From NCBI RefSeq assembly GCF_024347655.1, contig NZ_AP025514.1:496001-560000 (forward strand): 64,000 nucleotides of DNA, in the 5' to 3' direction. Of the stretch, positions 26,098-35,219 are shown in pieces. Origin of the DNA: Vibrio toranzoniae (GTDB lineage Bacteria; Pseudomonadota; Gammaproteobacteria; Enterobacterales; Vibrionaceae). A model generated the notes under the pieces. That model did not search any database. It was not told where the DNA came from and saw only the letters and a program-made list of their open reading frames with translations. The stretch's first letter is position 1. Each line of letters opens with the position of its first letter. The translations under genes and the position numbers were made by a program.

Positions 26098-28431
26098 ATG
26101 AAACCCATGAAAAATCTTGCTCAATATTACGTGGATCTACTCGTAAAGTTGGGAATTGTCCGCTTTTCTATCTTGCTCGCCTTAGCGCTTGTTGCCCTCG
26201 CCGTTGTTGTGCAGGTCGGCATAACCCTCGCACTCAAAGGTAATGTTGATGATATCGACATTATTCGTTCTGCTTTCTTCGGTTTAGTCATTACACCGTG
26301 GGCGGTTTATTTTCTTTCAGTGGTTGTTGATCAACTGGAAGAGTCTCGTCAAAGATTGGCGAAGCTGGTTTCTAAGCTTGGCGATATGCGTGAGCGAGAC
26401 CAAGAGCTAAATAGCCAGTTACAACTTAATATCGAGAAGCTTAATCAAGAAATTGAAGAGCGAGAAAAAGCGGAAGAAGCACGTGCTGAAGCGATGCAGG
26501 ATTTAGAAAATGAGGTGTTTCAGCGTGAACGAACTCAGCTTGAATTAGCAGAACGTACCGCACTCCTGCGCTCGTTTATCGATGCTTCACCCGACCTTAT
26601 CTACTACCGTAATGAAGATGGTGTGTTTTCAGGTTGTAACCGCGCGGTTGAAGAACTCACTGGAAAAACAGAAAAAGATCTGGTTGGTTTGACACCTTGG
26701 GATGTATACAGCAAAGAGATCGCTCAACAAGTTGTTGAAACTGATAAGAAAGTTTTTGCTGATAATCAGGCTCTGACCTATGACCAATGGCTAGAATACC
26801 CTGATGGGCGTAAAAGCTATTTCGAACTGCGCAAGGTGCCTTTTTACAGCAAAGATGGGCGTCACTTGGGCTTAGTGGGCTATGGCCGTGATATTACTGA
26901 ACGTAGAGAACATCAAAAGTCGCTAGAGAAAGCCAGTCGCGACAAGACCACGTTCATTTCAACCATTAGTCACGAATTAAGAACGCCGCTCAACGGTATT
27001 ATTGGCTTGAGCCGCATGCTATTAGATAGCCAGCTGACTACCGAGCAGCGCAAGCACATGCAAACCATCAAGGTGAGTGCGGTGACTCTGGGTAATATTT
27101 TTAACGACATTATTGATATGGACAAATTCGATCGTCGTAAGCTTGAGTTATTCCCAACGCCGATCAACTTTGAAGATTTTGTTGTCGAGATCGAAAGTAT
27201 TTCTGCATTGATGGCGGAGCAAAAAGGGTTGAGGTTTGATTTAGAAAGATTATCCGACCTTCCTGCTGCGGTTGAAGTGGATGGTACTCGCCTGAGACAA
27301 GTGCTGTGGAATCTCGTCAGCAACGCGATGAAATTCACCAAAGATGGTGGTGTGGTAATGACAGTTAGCGCCGATATTGATGGCGACTTTGCCAACATTA
27401 CTATGGAAGTGGAAGACACCGGCATTGGTATACCTGAAAGTGAAATCGAGAAGATCTTCGCGATGTATTATCAGGTGAAATCTGGAACGGATAATCTGCA
27501 TGCGGTGGGGACAGGTATTGGCCTCGCGGTATCTCAGCAGCTGATCAACATGATGGATGGTCACATCGAAGTAACCAGTGAAGAAGGTTTTGGCAGTACC
27601 TTTACCGTTTCGATTCGAGTTCCTGTCAATCACGACACTCAAGCACTCATTAAAGCACCAAGAAAGCAGTCGCATCTTAAGATCTTCATGGTCGAAGATA
27701 TTGAACTTAATATCACGGTGGCTCGCTCTCTACTTGAAAGCCTGGGTCACGAAGTGACAGTGGTGATGACAGGTAAAGAGGCTCAAATCGTATTCAACCC
27801 ACAAGACTACGATTTGGTGTTGTTAGATATTCAATTACCTGACATGACAGGCTTTGATATCGCCCAGTATTACCGAGAGAAATACAGTCAGTTACCGCCT
27901 TTGGTCGCATTAACCGCGAATGTTTTAAATAACAAGCAAGAATACCTACAAAAAGGCATGGATGAAGCGATCAGTAAACCACTGTCTGTTCGTGCTATTC
28001 AAGATGTGATCAGTAAATTGATCGAAGGTGCTCCCGAGGTTATCGAGAAAGTAGCAGAGGATACGCCTACTATTTCATTGGTTGACACCGCTTTGCTTGA
28101 TATTGATATGCTAGAGTCTTACGTTGATATTGTTGGGCCGAAACCGGTTTTAGATAGCATAGCGATGTTTGAAGATATGATGCCGGAGTATATGGAAATA
28201 TTGAACTCTAACATGGTCGCGAAAGATCAAGCCAGCATCGTTTCTGAAGCGCATAAGATTAAAGGTGCGGCAGGTTCCATTGGCCTGAAGCGTATACAGC
28301 AAGTCGCTCAGAAAGCGCAATCTCCCGATCTGCCTGCGTGGTGGGAGAATATTTCAGATTGGGTAGATGAAATTAATAATGAATATCAGAATGACATTGA
28401 AGTCCTAAAAAGTTGGTTAAACCAAAGGTAG
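26098..28431 (+). CDS. arcB: Aerobic respiration control sensor kinase ArcB (tripartite hybrid kinase)
   Basis: ArcB senses the redox state of the quinone pool and phosphorylates ArcA. The 777 residues match the E. coli layout: two membrane segments (about 22-45 and 57-77) with a tiny periplasmic loop, a coiled linker, a PAS domain (about 155-275), an HK domain with His292 in STISHELRTPLNG and ATP-lid motifs DTGIGIP and GTGIGLAVS, a receiver with Asp577 (LLDIQLPDM), and an HPt domain with His719 (EAHKIKGAAGS). The linker has Cys180, as in E. coli, but position 241 is Tyr, and I find no other cysteine in the protein. The ATG has a GGAG ribosome site. The partner arcA is just downstream, convergent. 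Confidence 0.97.
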   Translation: MKPMKNLAQYYVDLLVKLGIVRFSILLALALVALAVVVQVGITLALKGNVDDIDIIRSAFFGLVITPWAVYFLSVVVDQLEESRQRLAKLVSKLGDMRERDQELNSQLQLNIEKLNQEIEEREKAEEARAEAMQDLENEVFQRERTQLELAERTALLRSFIDASPDLIYYRNEDGVFSGCNRAVEELTGKTEKDLVGLTPWDVYSKEIAQQVVETDKKVFADNQALTYDQWLEYPDGRKSYFELRKVPFYSKDGRHLGLVGYGRDITERREHQKSLEKASRDKTTFISTISHELRTPLNGIIGLSRMLLDSQLTTEQRKHMQTIKVSAVTLGNIFNDIIDMDKFDRRKLELFPTPINFEDFVVEIESISALMAEQKGLRFDLERLSDLPAAVEVDGTRLRQVLWNLVSNAMKFTKDGGVVMTVSADIDGDFANITMEVEDTGIGIPESEIEKIFAMYYQVKSGTDNLHAVGTGIGLAVSQQLINMMDGHIEVTSEEGFGSTFTVSIRVPVNHDTQALIKAPRKQSHLKIFMVEDIELNITVARSLLESLGHEVTVVMTGKEAQIVFNPQDYDLVLLDIQLPDMTGFDIAQYYREKYSQLPPLVALTANVLNNKQEYLQKGMDEAISKPLSVRAIQDVISKLIEGAPEVIEKVAEDTPTISLVDTALLDIDMLESYVDIVGPKPVLDSIAMFEDMMPEYMEILNSNMVAKDQASIVSEAHKIKGAAGSIGLKRIQQVAQKAQSPDLPAWWENISDWVDEINNEYQNDIEVLKSWLNQR

Positions 28432-28438
28432 AAGAATA

Positions 28439-28882
28439 ATGAAAAAATTAGCACTTTCCGCATGTGTGTTGGCATTAGCGGGTTGTTCTACGCCACAAGT
28501 AGAATGGCAAAAAGGTACTCAGGTTGAAGTCTCAACCGCGATAGTCACAATGAAAAGCAACCTTTGGCTAAACAAAATGCCGATGATTGGAGAGGATCAA
28601 GATGAGACTTTGCATGGTGTTATTTATCTAGAGTCAACCTCTCAATTACCAGCAACGCTTGCTGTCGAAAGTGTTACAGTTAAGCAGGGGGCGGATACCT
28701 TACTGGTGACTGCCGACGATCTTGATTTGAGAATTCAAAGTGAAACTCAGTGGGAAGTCGCTTTTGTATGGCAGCTAGATATCGAAAGTGAGAAAGCTGT
28801 TGATGTTGCAGTACAACTTAGAGATGGCGAAATCGTAAAGTGGCTAGTGGAGAAAGATGTGAAGGTTGATACAGTCTACTAG
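28439..28882 (+). CDS. Small predicted lipoprotein downstream of arcB
   Basis: I do not recognise a named family. The 147 residues begin with a lipoprotein signal (MKKLALSACVLALAGC) whose lipobox LAGC predicts acylation at Cys16. The residue after the Cys is Ser, so sorting to the outer membrane would be expected. The mature part is acidic and beta-rich with no cysteine. It starts 7 bases after the arcB stop and must be co-transcribed with arcB. A role in the Arc system is only suggested by position. Confidence 0.8.
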   Translation: MKKLALSACVLALAGCSTPQVEWQKGTQVEVSTAIVTMKSNLWLNKMPMIGEDQDETLHGVIYLESTSQLPATLAVESVTVKQGADTLLVTADDLDLRIQSETQWEVAFVWQLDIESEKAVDVAVQLRDGEIVKWLVEKDVKVDTVY

Positions 28883-28904
28883 ACCTTTCGGATTCATGAT
28901 CAAT

Positions 28905-28941
28905 AAAAAAGGGAGAATGCGTTGGCATTCTCCCTTTTTAA
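28905..28941. terminator. Bidirectional terminator between arcB-lipoprotein and arcA
   Basis: The ten-base stem GGGAGAATGC / GCATTCTCCC (28911-28934) has A runs before it and T runs after it, so it can end transcripts from both convergent units. Confidence 0.92.
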
Positions 28942-29016
28942 TAACGATTGATTATGCTTCTGATGTTAGAAGTGCTAACCGGTTAGAAGAACTAAACGGG
29001 CAGAAGCGTAATCAAA

Positions 29017-29733
29017 TTAGTCTTCTAGGTCACCACAAAAGCGGTAGCCTTCACCGTGAATCGTTGCGATGATTTCTGGCGTACCAGAAATAGATTCAAA
29101 GTGCTTACGAATACGACGAATTGTCACGTCTACAGTACGATCGTGTGGCTTAAGCTCACGGCCAGTCATCTTCTTAAGAAGGTCTGCTCGTGTTTGGATC
29201 TTACCTGGGTTCTCACAGAAGTGAAGTAGAGCACGGAACTCTGAACGAGGTAGCTTGTAGCCTTCGCCATCTGGACTAACTAGAGAACGGCTATTGATAT
29301 CTAGTACCCAACCGTTGAACTCGTACTTTTCAACGCTACGCTTTTCTTCTTGAATAGAGCTAGTGCTCATTGAACGGTTAAGAAGATTACGTGCACGAAT
29401 AGTCAGTTCACGAGGGTTGAAAGGCTTAGTGATGTAATCATCAGCCCCTATCTCTAGGCCAAGAATTTTATCAACTTCGTTATCACGACCTGTTAAGAAC
29501 ATAAGCGCTACGTTTGCTTGCTCACGTAGTTCACGCGCAAGTAGTAAGCCATTCTTACCTGGAAGGTTGATGTCCATAATTACAAGGTTAACTTGGTTGT
29601 CAGATAGCACTTGGTGCATCTCTTCACCGTCGCTAGCCTCAAAAACAGCATATCCCTCTGCTTCAAAAATACTCTTTAGAGTGTTACGAGTTACTTGCTC
29701 ATCTTCAACGATCAGAATCTGCGGGGTTTGCAT
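29017..29733 (-). CDS. arcA: Two-component response regulator ArcA
   Basis: ArcA is the DNA-binding partner of ArcB and represses aerobic respiration genes under low oxygen. The 238 residues equal the E. coli length. The receiver domain has acidic pocket EDE near residue 10, phospho-acceptor Asp54 (VIMDINLPG), and Lys in the [13 protein letters not shown] segment; the C-terminal OmpR-type winged helix ends with [15 protein letters not shown]. The start at 29733 gives the conserved N-terminus [12 protein letters not shown]; an in-frame start 105 bases upstream adds an unrelated extension. The spacer upstream contains an exact FNR box and an ArcA-type repeat. Confidence 0.98.
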   Translation of the reverse strand: MQTPQILIVEDEQVTRNTLKSIFEAEGYAVFEASDGEEMHQVLSDNQVNLVIMDINLPGKNGLLLARELREQANVALMFLTGRDNEVDKILGLEIGADDYITKPFNPRELTIRARNLLNRSMSTSSIQEEKRSVEKYEFNGWVLDINSRSLVSPDGEGYKLPRSEFRALLHFCENPGKIQTRADLLKKMTGRELKPHDRTVDVTIRRIRKHFESISGTPEIIATIHGEGYRFCGDLED

Positions 29734-29940
29734 TTGGCGGTACCTAAATTTGTGACGAAACTGTGCTAATAGAATAAATTCTAGGCAAAAACATAACATA
29801 CAGGTAATGTAATTTTGATGATAACTTAAAGTTTTCAAAAAAACACTTACTTCCAGTTATCTGCCTTCCTTGAAGTATTGCCCAATAACGTAGATCCAGT
29901 ACGCCTTTTAATCATTCTCTTAGTGATTGTAGAGGATTCT

Positions 29941-30006
29941 ATAATGTTAACAGCATGCTAACAACGTGAGAATGTTAATTCCATTCACTTTGTTGATTTA
30001 CATCAA
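29941..30006 (-). promoter_or_regulatory. Candidate arcA promoter with FNR box and ArcA-type direct repeat
   Basis: An exact FNR/CRP-family palindrome TTGAT-TTAC-ATCAA lies at 29993-30006. Reading the minus strand toward arcA, a direct repeat GTTA-GCATGCT-GTTA (29962-29948) has the 11-base period of ArcA boxes and overlaps a CATTAT -10-like hexamer (29946-29941). The FNR centre would be about 65 bases upstream of the start that hexamer predicts. E. coli arcA is known to be FNR-activated. The site lies about 260 bases from the arcA ATG and 300 from the divergent RraA-like gene, so the target promoter is inferred. Confidence 0.6.
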
Positions 30007-30310
30007 TTGCCGAATCGCAACAAACTTTAATAGTATGGCTACAACTTAACCGATATTATGGTTGATTATTTAATAGCAAACCAGAATGGTTATTCGCGAT
30101 TGTTCTCATATCTGACTTGTTTAAGACATGAGAATGAACCAAGGAAGCCAAGTTGTTCTGATAGTCTAGTAGATAAATATGCTTAATCAAATTTTTATTC
30201 ATTATTGAATTGAGCATAATATGATGAAAACAAAGGATTAAATTTAATAACATATAAAAGCATAGAGGTTTACCTTGTTTTATAGGTAGCGCCTTACTCA
30301 CGGAGGATAT
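30007..30310. other. Leader spacer upstream of the RraA-like gene
   Basis: An AT-rich spacer with no supported gene. It contains an imperfect inverted repeat (GTTCTCAT at 30102-30109, ATGAGAAT at 30128-30135) with no T run after it. The final bases carry the strong ribosome site CGGAGG of the next gene. Confidence 0.45.
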
Positions 30311-30796
30311 ATGCACGATATAACACCAGACTTATGTGATGAGTTTGAAAGCAAAGTTACCCAATTGAACCTGCCGCTACAGAACTTTGGTCAACGTGGT
30401 GCGTTCTGGGGAAAAATTGTAACAGTTCGTTGTTATCACGATAATTCCAAGGTTCGCGAGGTTTTAGAGACCGACGGCAGCGGCAAAGTGCTGGTTGTTG
30501 ACGGAAATGGTTCGTGTCAGAAAGCGCTGCTTGGTGACCAACTTGCAATTCTCGCGATAGAAAATGGCTGGGAGGGCGTGATTGTTAATGGTGCTGTGCG
30601 TGATGTTGGTATGATGTCGCAAATGGATTTGGGCGTTCAAGCTCTAGGTGCATCACCATTCAAAACTGAGAAGCGTGGTGTTGGCCAAGTGAACGTGACG
30701 CTGACAGTACATAACCAGTTGGTGCAGCCTGGTGATTACATTTATGCAGATTGGAATGGCGTGTTAATTTCGTCGGAGCTGTTGCTTGAATCATAA
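30311..30796 (+). CDS. RraA-like protein (putative 4-hydroxy-4-methyl-2-oxoglutarate aldolase)
   Basis: A 161-residue protein of the RraA/HMG-aldolase fold. E. coli RraA binds RNase E and inhibits it, while related proteins are class II aldolases. Here the central segment [20 protein letters not shown] and the GAVRDVGMM motif are visible. The Arg-Asp pair is the aldolase signature and is absent from E. coli RraA (where I recall GAVRQV), but the acidic residue expected three positions after Asp is Met here, so neither function is settled. Vibrios commonly carry more than one RraA-like protein. The CGGAGG ribosome site strongly supports the ATG. Confidence 0.88.
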   Translation: MHDITPDLCDEFESKVTQLNLPLQNFGQRGAFWGKIVTVRCYHDNSKVREVLETDGSGKVLVVDGNGSCQKALLGDQLAILAIENGWEGVIVNGAVRDVGMMSQMDLGVQALGASPFKTEKRGVGQVNVTLTVHNQLVQPGDYIYADWNGVLISSELLLES

Positions 30797-30841
30797 CGGC
30801 TATTTGATTCGCAATTGTTAATGGGTAACAAGCTTATTGAA

Positions 30842-31318
30842 TTAGAAGCGAAACCCTAATCCGACTTCAACACCTTGCTGCCACTCTTCATAATCAAGGG
30901 TGGCATGCAGATCTAAATTATCAGTAAGTTGTACTCGGCTTGAAACTTCTGCTGCTACCGAATTTTCGCTGTTCTCTTCTTCATCTTTATAGGTATGCAA
31001 CGAACTGTTGAAAGAGACCTTTTCTGAGAATTGATAACTGACACCACTCAAGAATCCGCTTTCATATTTCAGTGAAGCACTGTTGATACGTGTACCGACA
31101 TAAAGATCGACATCAGCAAACAAGCTATAAGAGTAGCCACTGTCGATCTTCCAAGTGTCGAAGCTTTCACTCGAGGCATTTTGAGTTGAAATAAAGAATT
31201 TATGAGAAGATCGATCGATTTGAGCGGGTAGTAGAGGCAGGTTGCTCAACAGAGGCAAGCTATTTGCTGAACAAACAACAGGCGCAGCAAAGATTAAAAG
31301 AATAAGCAATCTCTTCAC
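30842..31318 (-). CDS. Small secreted beta-rich protein, probable outer-membrane barrel
   Basis: I do not recognise a family. The 158 residues start with a signal peptide of about 18 residues (cleavage near CSANS). The mature part alternates hydrophobic and polar residues in strand-like runs, for example YSYSLFADVDLYVGTRI and LDLHATLDYEEW, and ends in GLGFRF: a terminal Phe with alternating hydrophobics, the usual C-terminal signal of outer-membrane beta-barrels. The start is GTG with an AGGAGTGGGG ribosome site. It is convergent with the RraA-like gene and divergent from the thr operon. Confidence 0.75.
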   Translation of the reverse strand: MKRLLILLIFAAPVVCSANSLPLLSNLPLLPAQIDRSSHKFFISTQNASSESFDTWKIDSGYSYSLFADVDLYVGTRINSASLKYESGFLSGVSYQFSEKVSFNSSLHTYKDEEENSENSVAAEVSSRVQLTDNLDLHATLDYEEWQQGVEVGLGFRF

Positions 31319-31564
31319 TTCCCCACTCCTGATACCATTATTGTTGTTTTAAAAACGTTATCGGTTAATTAAAGCACAAAACCTGTACGTTCGCCGCCCA
31401 AACGATATGTAAATTTGTCATGACTTTATATGAGCCTAGTTACCTTTCTTGTTCTGAAGGGGAAATCCAGTATCTGAATTGAAGGTGTAAACGGGGTGTT
31501 TTATCCCTTAAATGGCGGTTTGCTCTGAAAAACGGTGTGAATGTAAAAAAAACGCAACTTTTCA
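31319..31564. other. Spacer upstream of the threonine operon
   Basis: Noncoding spacer between the divergent outer-membrane-like gene and the thr promoter. Apart from AT-rich promoter-like tracts I see nothing I can name in it. Confidence 0.45.
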
Positions 31565-31592
31565 TTGACGTCTAGTGGTAAAAATTGATACA
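31565..31592 (+). promoter_or_regulatory. Candidate sigma-70 promoter of the thr operon
   Basis: A TTGACG -35-like hexamer (31565-31570) is followed after 16 bases by GATACA (31587-31592), a moderate -10. Transcription would begin near 31599, about 25 bases before the leader peptide. The assignment is by position and hexamer match only. Confidence 0.45.
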
Positions 31593-31623
31593 CGTAGAGT
31601 AAAGCACAAGCAGAGAATTTGAT

Positions 31624-31701
31624 ATGCAGCACGTAAGCCACCTAGTAATGACCACAACCATTATTATTACCGACATTAACATTGTTGGGGCAGGCTGCTA
31701 A
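31624..31701 (+). CDS. thrL: thr operon leader peptide
   Basis: A 25-codon ORF reading MQHVSHLVMTTTIIITDINI followed by VGAGC. Its middle is packed with the regulatory amino acids: Thr-Thr-Thr-Ile-Ile-Ile-Thr at 10-16, then Ile18 and Ile20. As in E. coli thrL, ribosome stalling at these codons when threonyl- or isoleucyl-tRNA is scarce would block formation of the terminator that follows at once. The sequence is quite different from E. coli ThrL, but the position, codon content and attenuator leave little doubt. The start has an AGAGAA ribosome site; an internal ATG at 31648 is a possible alternative. Confidence 0.88.
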   Translation: MQHVSHLVMTTTIIITDINIVGAGC

Positions 31702-31712
31702 GTAACGGATTT

Positions 31713-31757
31713 TAAAAAAAAAGGCCTGTATCCAACAAGATACAGGCCTTTTTTTGT
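31713..31757 (+). terminator. Threonine operon attenuator
   Basis: A perfect 12-base-pair stem AAGGCCTGTATC / GATACAGGCCTT (31721-31732 and 31739-31750) with a six-base loop and a T run. It ends 29 bases before thrA. It lies just after the Thr/Ile-rich leader peptide, as expected of an attenuator. Confidence 0.92.
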
Positions 31758-31785
31758 ACCATTTTTATGACTTATGGAGAAAGGG

Positions 31786-34245
31786 ATGCGCGTTTTAAAG
31801 TTTGGAGGTTCATCATTAGCTGATGCCGATCGTTTTTTACGAGCGGCTGATATCATCGCTAATAACGCCCAGCAAGAAGAGCTAGCTGTTGTACTGTCGG
31901 CTCCAGGAAAAACAACCAATAAGTTGGTCGCTGTTATTGAAGCTGCACTGAAACATGGTGAAGCCGATACGCAAATTGCAGAGATCGAATCATCATTTGT
32001 TTCACTGTTTACAGAGATCAAAGCCGTCGTTCCTTCTATCGATGGTTCGGCATTCCAAGAGCAGGTCGATACCTCTCTTGCTCAGTTGAAGCAGTTCGTG
32101 AACGGCATCAATTTACTTGGTATGTGCCCGAACCACGTCAATGCTCGCATCATCAGTAAAGGTGAGCGAATCTCTATCCAGTTAATGAAAGCGGTACTTG
32201 AAGCAAAAGGCCAACCAGCAAGCCTGATTGACCCAGTTCAATACCTATACGCTAAAGGTGATCACCTTGAAGCTATGGTCGATGTGGATGTGTCAACTCA
32301 GAACTTCCGTCAATCGCCACTTCCACAAGGTCACGTGAACATTATGCCGGGCTTCACTGCTGGTAATGATAAAGGCGAGTTAGTCACGCTTGGCCGTAAT
32401 GGCTCTGACTATTCTGCTGCGGTATTGGCGGCATGTCTTCGTGCCGATTACTGTGAGATCTGGACAGACGTAGACGGTGTTTACAATTGCGACCCGCGTT
32501 TAGTACACGATGCTCGTCTTCTTAAGTCATTGAGCTACCAAGAAGCGATGGAGCTTTCTTACTTTGGCGCTTCAGTTCTTCACCCGAAGACTATCGCGCC
32601 TATCGCACAATTCCACATTCCTTGTCTGATCAAAAACAGCTTTAACCCTCAGGGTGCAGGTACTTTGATAGGCCAAGACACTGGCGAAGATAACCTAGCA
32701 ATCAAAGGTATTACGACGCTAAGTGACCTAACGATGGTTAACGTATCAGGCCCTGGCATGAAGGGCATGGTAGGCATGGCAAGCCGTGTATTCGGTGCGA
32801 TGTCTTCTGCTGGCGTTTCTATTGTCCTTATTACTCAATCTTCTTCTGAATACAGCATTAGCTTCTGTATTGAGTCAGCAGATAAAGTAAAAGCGAAGCA
32901 AGTACTGTCTGATGCATTTGAACTTGAACTTAAAGATGGCCTATTAGAGCCAGTTGAGTTCATGGACGACGTAGCGATTGTAACGCTGGTGGGTGACGGT
33001 ATGCGCACTTCACGCGGTGTTGCTTCTCAGTTCTTCTCTTCTTTAGCCGAAGTGAACGTGAACATTGTTGCTATTGCTCAAGGCTCTTCAGAGCGCGCTA
33101 TCTCTGCGGTTATCCCTGAAGATAAAATCTCAGAAGCGATCAAAGCGTGTCACGAGAACCTATTTAACTCTAAGCACTTTCTTGACGTCTTCGTTGTGGG
33201 TGTTGGCGGTGTTGGTGGCGAGCTGGTTGACCAAATCCAACGTCAACAAGGCAAACTGGCTGAAAAAGGCATCGTGATTCGCGTATGTGGCTTGGCAAAC
33301 AGCAAAGGTTTGTTGCTAGACAGCGATGGCCTACCGCTAGAACAGTGGCGTGACCGCATGTCGAGCGCGACAGAAGAATTCAGCCTAGCTCGTTTAGCGG
33401 CTCTGGTTCAACGTAACCACATCATCAACCCGGTATTGGTTGATTGTACGTCTAGCGAAGATATTGCGGCGCAGTATGCAGACTTCCTAGCGGCAGGTTT
33501 CCACGTGGTAACACCAAACAAGAAAGCGAACACAGCAAGCATGGCTTACTACCATCAGCTTCGTGAAGTTGCACGTAACTCACGTCGTAAGCTGATGTAC
33601 GAGACAACAGTAGGAGCAGGTCTGCCGGTAATCGAAAACCTACAGAACCTAATTTCTGCAGGTGATGAACTTGAGAAGTTCAACGGTATCCTTTCTGGTT
33701 CACTGTCTTACATCTTTGGTAAGCTTGATGAAGGCATGACGTTAAGCCAAGCAACCAACATTGCTAAAGATAACGGCTTTACTGAGCCGGATCCTCGTGA
33801 TGATCTGTCTGGTATGGATGTCGCGCGTAAGCTGCTGATTCTTGCTCGTGAAGCTGGCATGGCACTTGAACTTGAAGACGTTGAAGTTGACCAAGCATTG
33901 CCACCAGGTTTCGATGATTCAGGTACGGTTGACGAGTTTATGGCTCGCTTGCCAGAAGCGGATGCTTATTTCAAAGAGCAGTCAGCTATCGCCGCAGAAA
34001 AAGGTAAAGTACTTCGTTATGTTGGCGAGATCGCTGAAGGTAAATGTAAGGTTCGTATCGCTGCTGTTGATGGCGACGACCCGATGTTCAAGATTAAAGA
34101 TGGCGAGAACGCTCTGGCATTCTACAGCCGTTACTACCAGCCAATTCCACTCGTTCTACGTGGCTACGGTGCAGGTACTGAAGTTACAGCAGCAGGCGTA
34201 TTCTCTGATGTGATGCGTACTCTTGGTTGGAAATTAGGAGTTTAG
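31786..34245 (+). CDS. thrA: Bifunctional aspartokinase I / homoserine dehydrogenase I
   Basis: ThrA catalyses the first and third steps from aspartate to threonine. The 819 residues contain an N-terminal aspartokinase ([37 protein letters not shown]), two central ACT regions for feedback by threonine (about 315-460, with [11 protein letters not shown] and [10 protein letters not shown]), and a C-terminal homoserine dehydrogenase with [10 protein letters not shown] near 470 and the [16 protein letters not shown] block. The ATG at 31786 gives the E. coli N-terminus and has GGAGAAAGG just upstream; an ATG at 31774 would overlap that ribosome site. Confidence 0.98.
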   Translation: MRVLKFGGSSLADADRFLRAADIIANNAQQEELAVVLSAPGKTTNKLVAVIEAALKHGEADTQIAEIESSFVSLFTEIKAVVPSIDGSAFQEQVDTSLAQLKQFVNGINLLGMCPNHVNARIISKGERISIQLMKAVLEAKGQPASLIDPVQYLYAKGDHLEAMVDVDVSTQNFRQSPLPQGHVNIMPGFTAGNDKGELVTLGRNGSDYSAAVLAACLRADYCEIWTDVDGVYNCDPRLVHDARLLKSLSYQEAMELSYFGASVLHPKTIAPIAQFHIPCLIKNSFNPQGAGTLIGQDTGEDNLAIKGITTLSDLTMVNVSGPGMKGMVGMASRVFGAMSSAGVSIVLITQSSSEYSISFCIESADKVKAKQVLSDAFELELKDGLLEPVEFMDDVAIVTLVGDGMRTSRGVASQFFSSLAEVNVNIVAIAQGSSERAISAVIPEDKISEAIKACHENLFNSKHFLDVFVVGVGGVGGELVDQIQRQQGKLAEKGIVIRVCGLANSKGLLLDSDGLPLEQWRDRMSSATEEFSLARLAALVQRNHIINPVLVDCTSSEDIAAQYADFLAAGFHVVTPNKKANTASMAYYHQLREVARNSRRKLMYETTVGAGLPVIENLQNLISAGDELEKFNGILSGSLSYIFGKLDEGMTLSQATNIAKDNGFTEPDPRDDLSGMDVARKLLILAREAGMALELEDVEVDQALPPGFDDSGTVDEFMARLPEADAYFKEQSAIAAEKGKVLRYVGEIAEGKCKVRIAAVDGDDPMFKIKDGENALAFYSRYYQPIPLVLRGYGAGTEVTAAGVFSDVMRTLGWKLGV

Positions 34246-34247
34246 GA

Positions 34248-35219
34248 ATGAGTTCAATTGATATGGATATTGTCGTTTATGCTCCGGCATCAATCGGTAA
34301 TGTCAGTGTAGGTTTTGATGTGCTGGGGGCCGCTGTGTCTCCAGTGGATGGCACATTGCTGGGTGATCGAGTCATGGTTAAAGCTGGTGACCAACCATTC
34401 TCACTAAAAACAGCAGGCAGTTTTGTTTCTAAGCTGCCAACTGAAGCAAAAGAAAACATCGTCTACGACTGCTGGGTGGTATTCTCGAGAGAGCTTGATA
34501 AAAAAGGCGTTGCGCTAAAGCCATTGGAAATGACACTCGAAAAGAACATGCCTATCGGTTCCGGTTTAGGATCAAGTGCATGTTCAATTGTCGCGGCGCT
34601 TGATGCGCTAAACCGTTTTCACGGTCAGCCATTGAATGAAACTGAACTGCTTGCTCTGATGGGCGAAATGGAAGGTAAAATTTCAGGTGGTATTCACTAC
34701 GATAATGTTGCGCCATGTTACCTTGGTGGTGTGCAGCTTATGCTTGAAGAATTAGGCATCATTAGCCAAGAAGTTCCATGTTTTGATGATTGGTATTGGG
34801 TAATGGCTTATCCGGGCATTAAAGTATCTACGGCGGAAGCGAGAGAGATCCTACCATCTCAATATCGTCGTCAGGATATCATTGCTCATGGGCGCCACTT
34901 AGCGGGCTTTATCCACGCGTGTCACTCAGGTCAACCTGAACTGGCGGCGAAGATGATCAAAGACGTGATCGCTGAACCATATCGTGAGAAACTACTTCCA
35001 GGGTTTGCTGATGCTCGTAAATACGCGTTATCGGCAGGTGCATTAGCTACTGGTATTTCTGGTAGTGGCCCAACTCTATTTAGCATTTGCAAAGAACAAG
35101 ATGTCGCCGAGCGTGTTGCACGTTGGTTAGAACAAAATTACGTACAAAATGAAGAAGGATTCGTCCACGTTTGTCGCTTAGATAAGCAAGGTTCGATCGT
35201 TACAGGAAGTGAGTTATGA
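34248..35219 (+). CDS. thrB: Homoserine kinase
   Basis: ThrB phosphorylates homoserine, the fourth step to threonine. It is a 323-residue GHMP kinase with the N-terminal [19 protein letters not shown], the ATP-binding [12 protein letters not shown] near residue 100, and the third motif [13 protein letters not shown] near residue 265. The start at 34248 lies 2 bases after the thrA stop and has a TAGGAG ribosome site; an earlier in-frame start at 34227 lies inside thrA. The end overlaps thrC by four bases. Confidence 0.98.
   Translation: MSSIDMDIVVYAPASIGNVSVGFDVLGAAVSPVDGTLLGDRVMVKAGDQPFSLKTAGSFVSKLPTEAKENIVYDCWVVFSRELDKKGVALKPLEMTLEKNMPIGSGLGSSACSIVAALDALNRFHGQPLNETELLALMGEMEGKISGGIHYDNVAPCYLGGVQLMLEELGIISQEVPCFDDWYWVMAYPGIKVSTAEAREILPSQYRRQDIIAHGRHLAGFIHACHSGQPELAAKMIKDVIAEPYREKLLPGFADARKYALSAGALATGISGSGPTLFSICKEQDVAERVARWLEQNYVQNEEGFVHVCRLDKQGSIVTGSEL

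Noticed and set aside
30056..30316. 86-codon minus-strand open frame upstream of the RraA-like gene
   Set aside because: It runs through the neighbour's ribosome site and has no start signal or plausible protein pattern.
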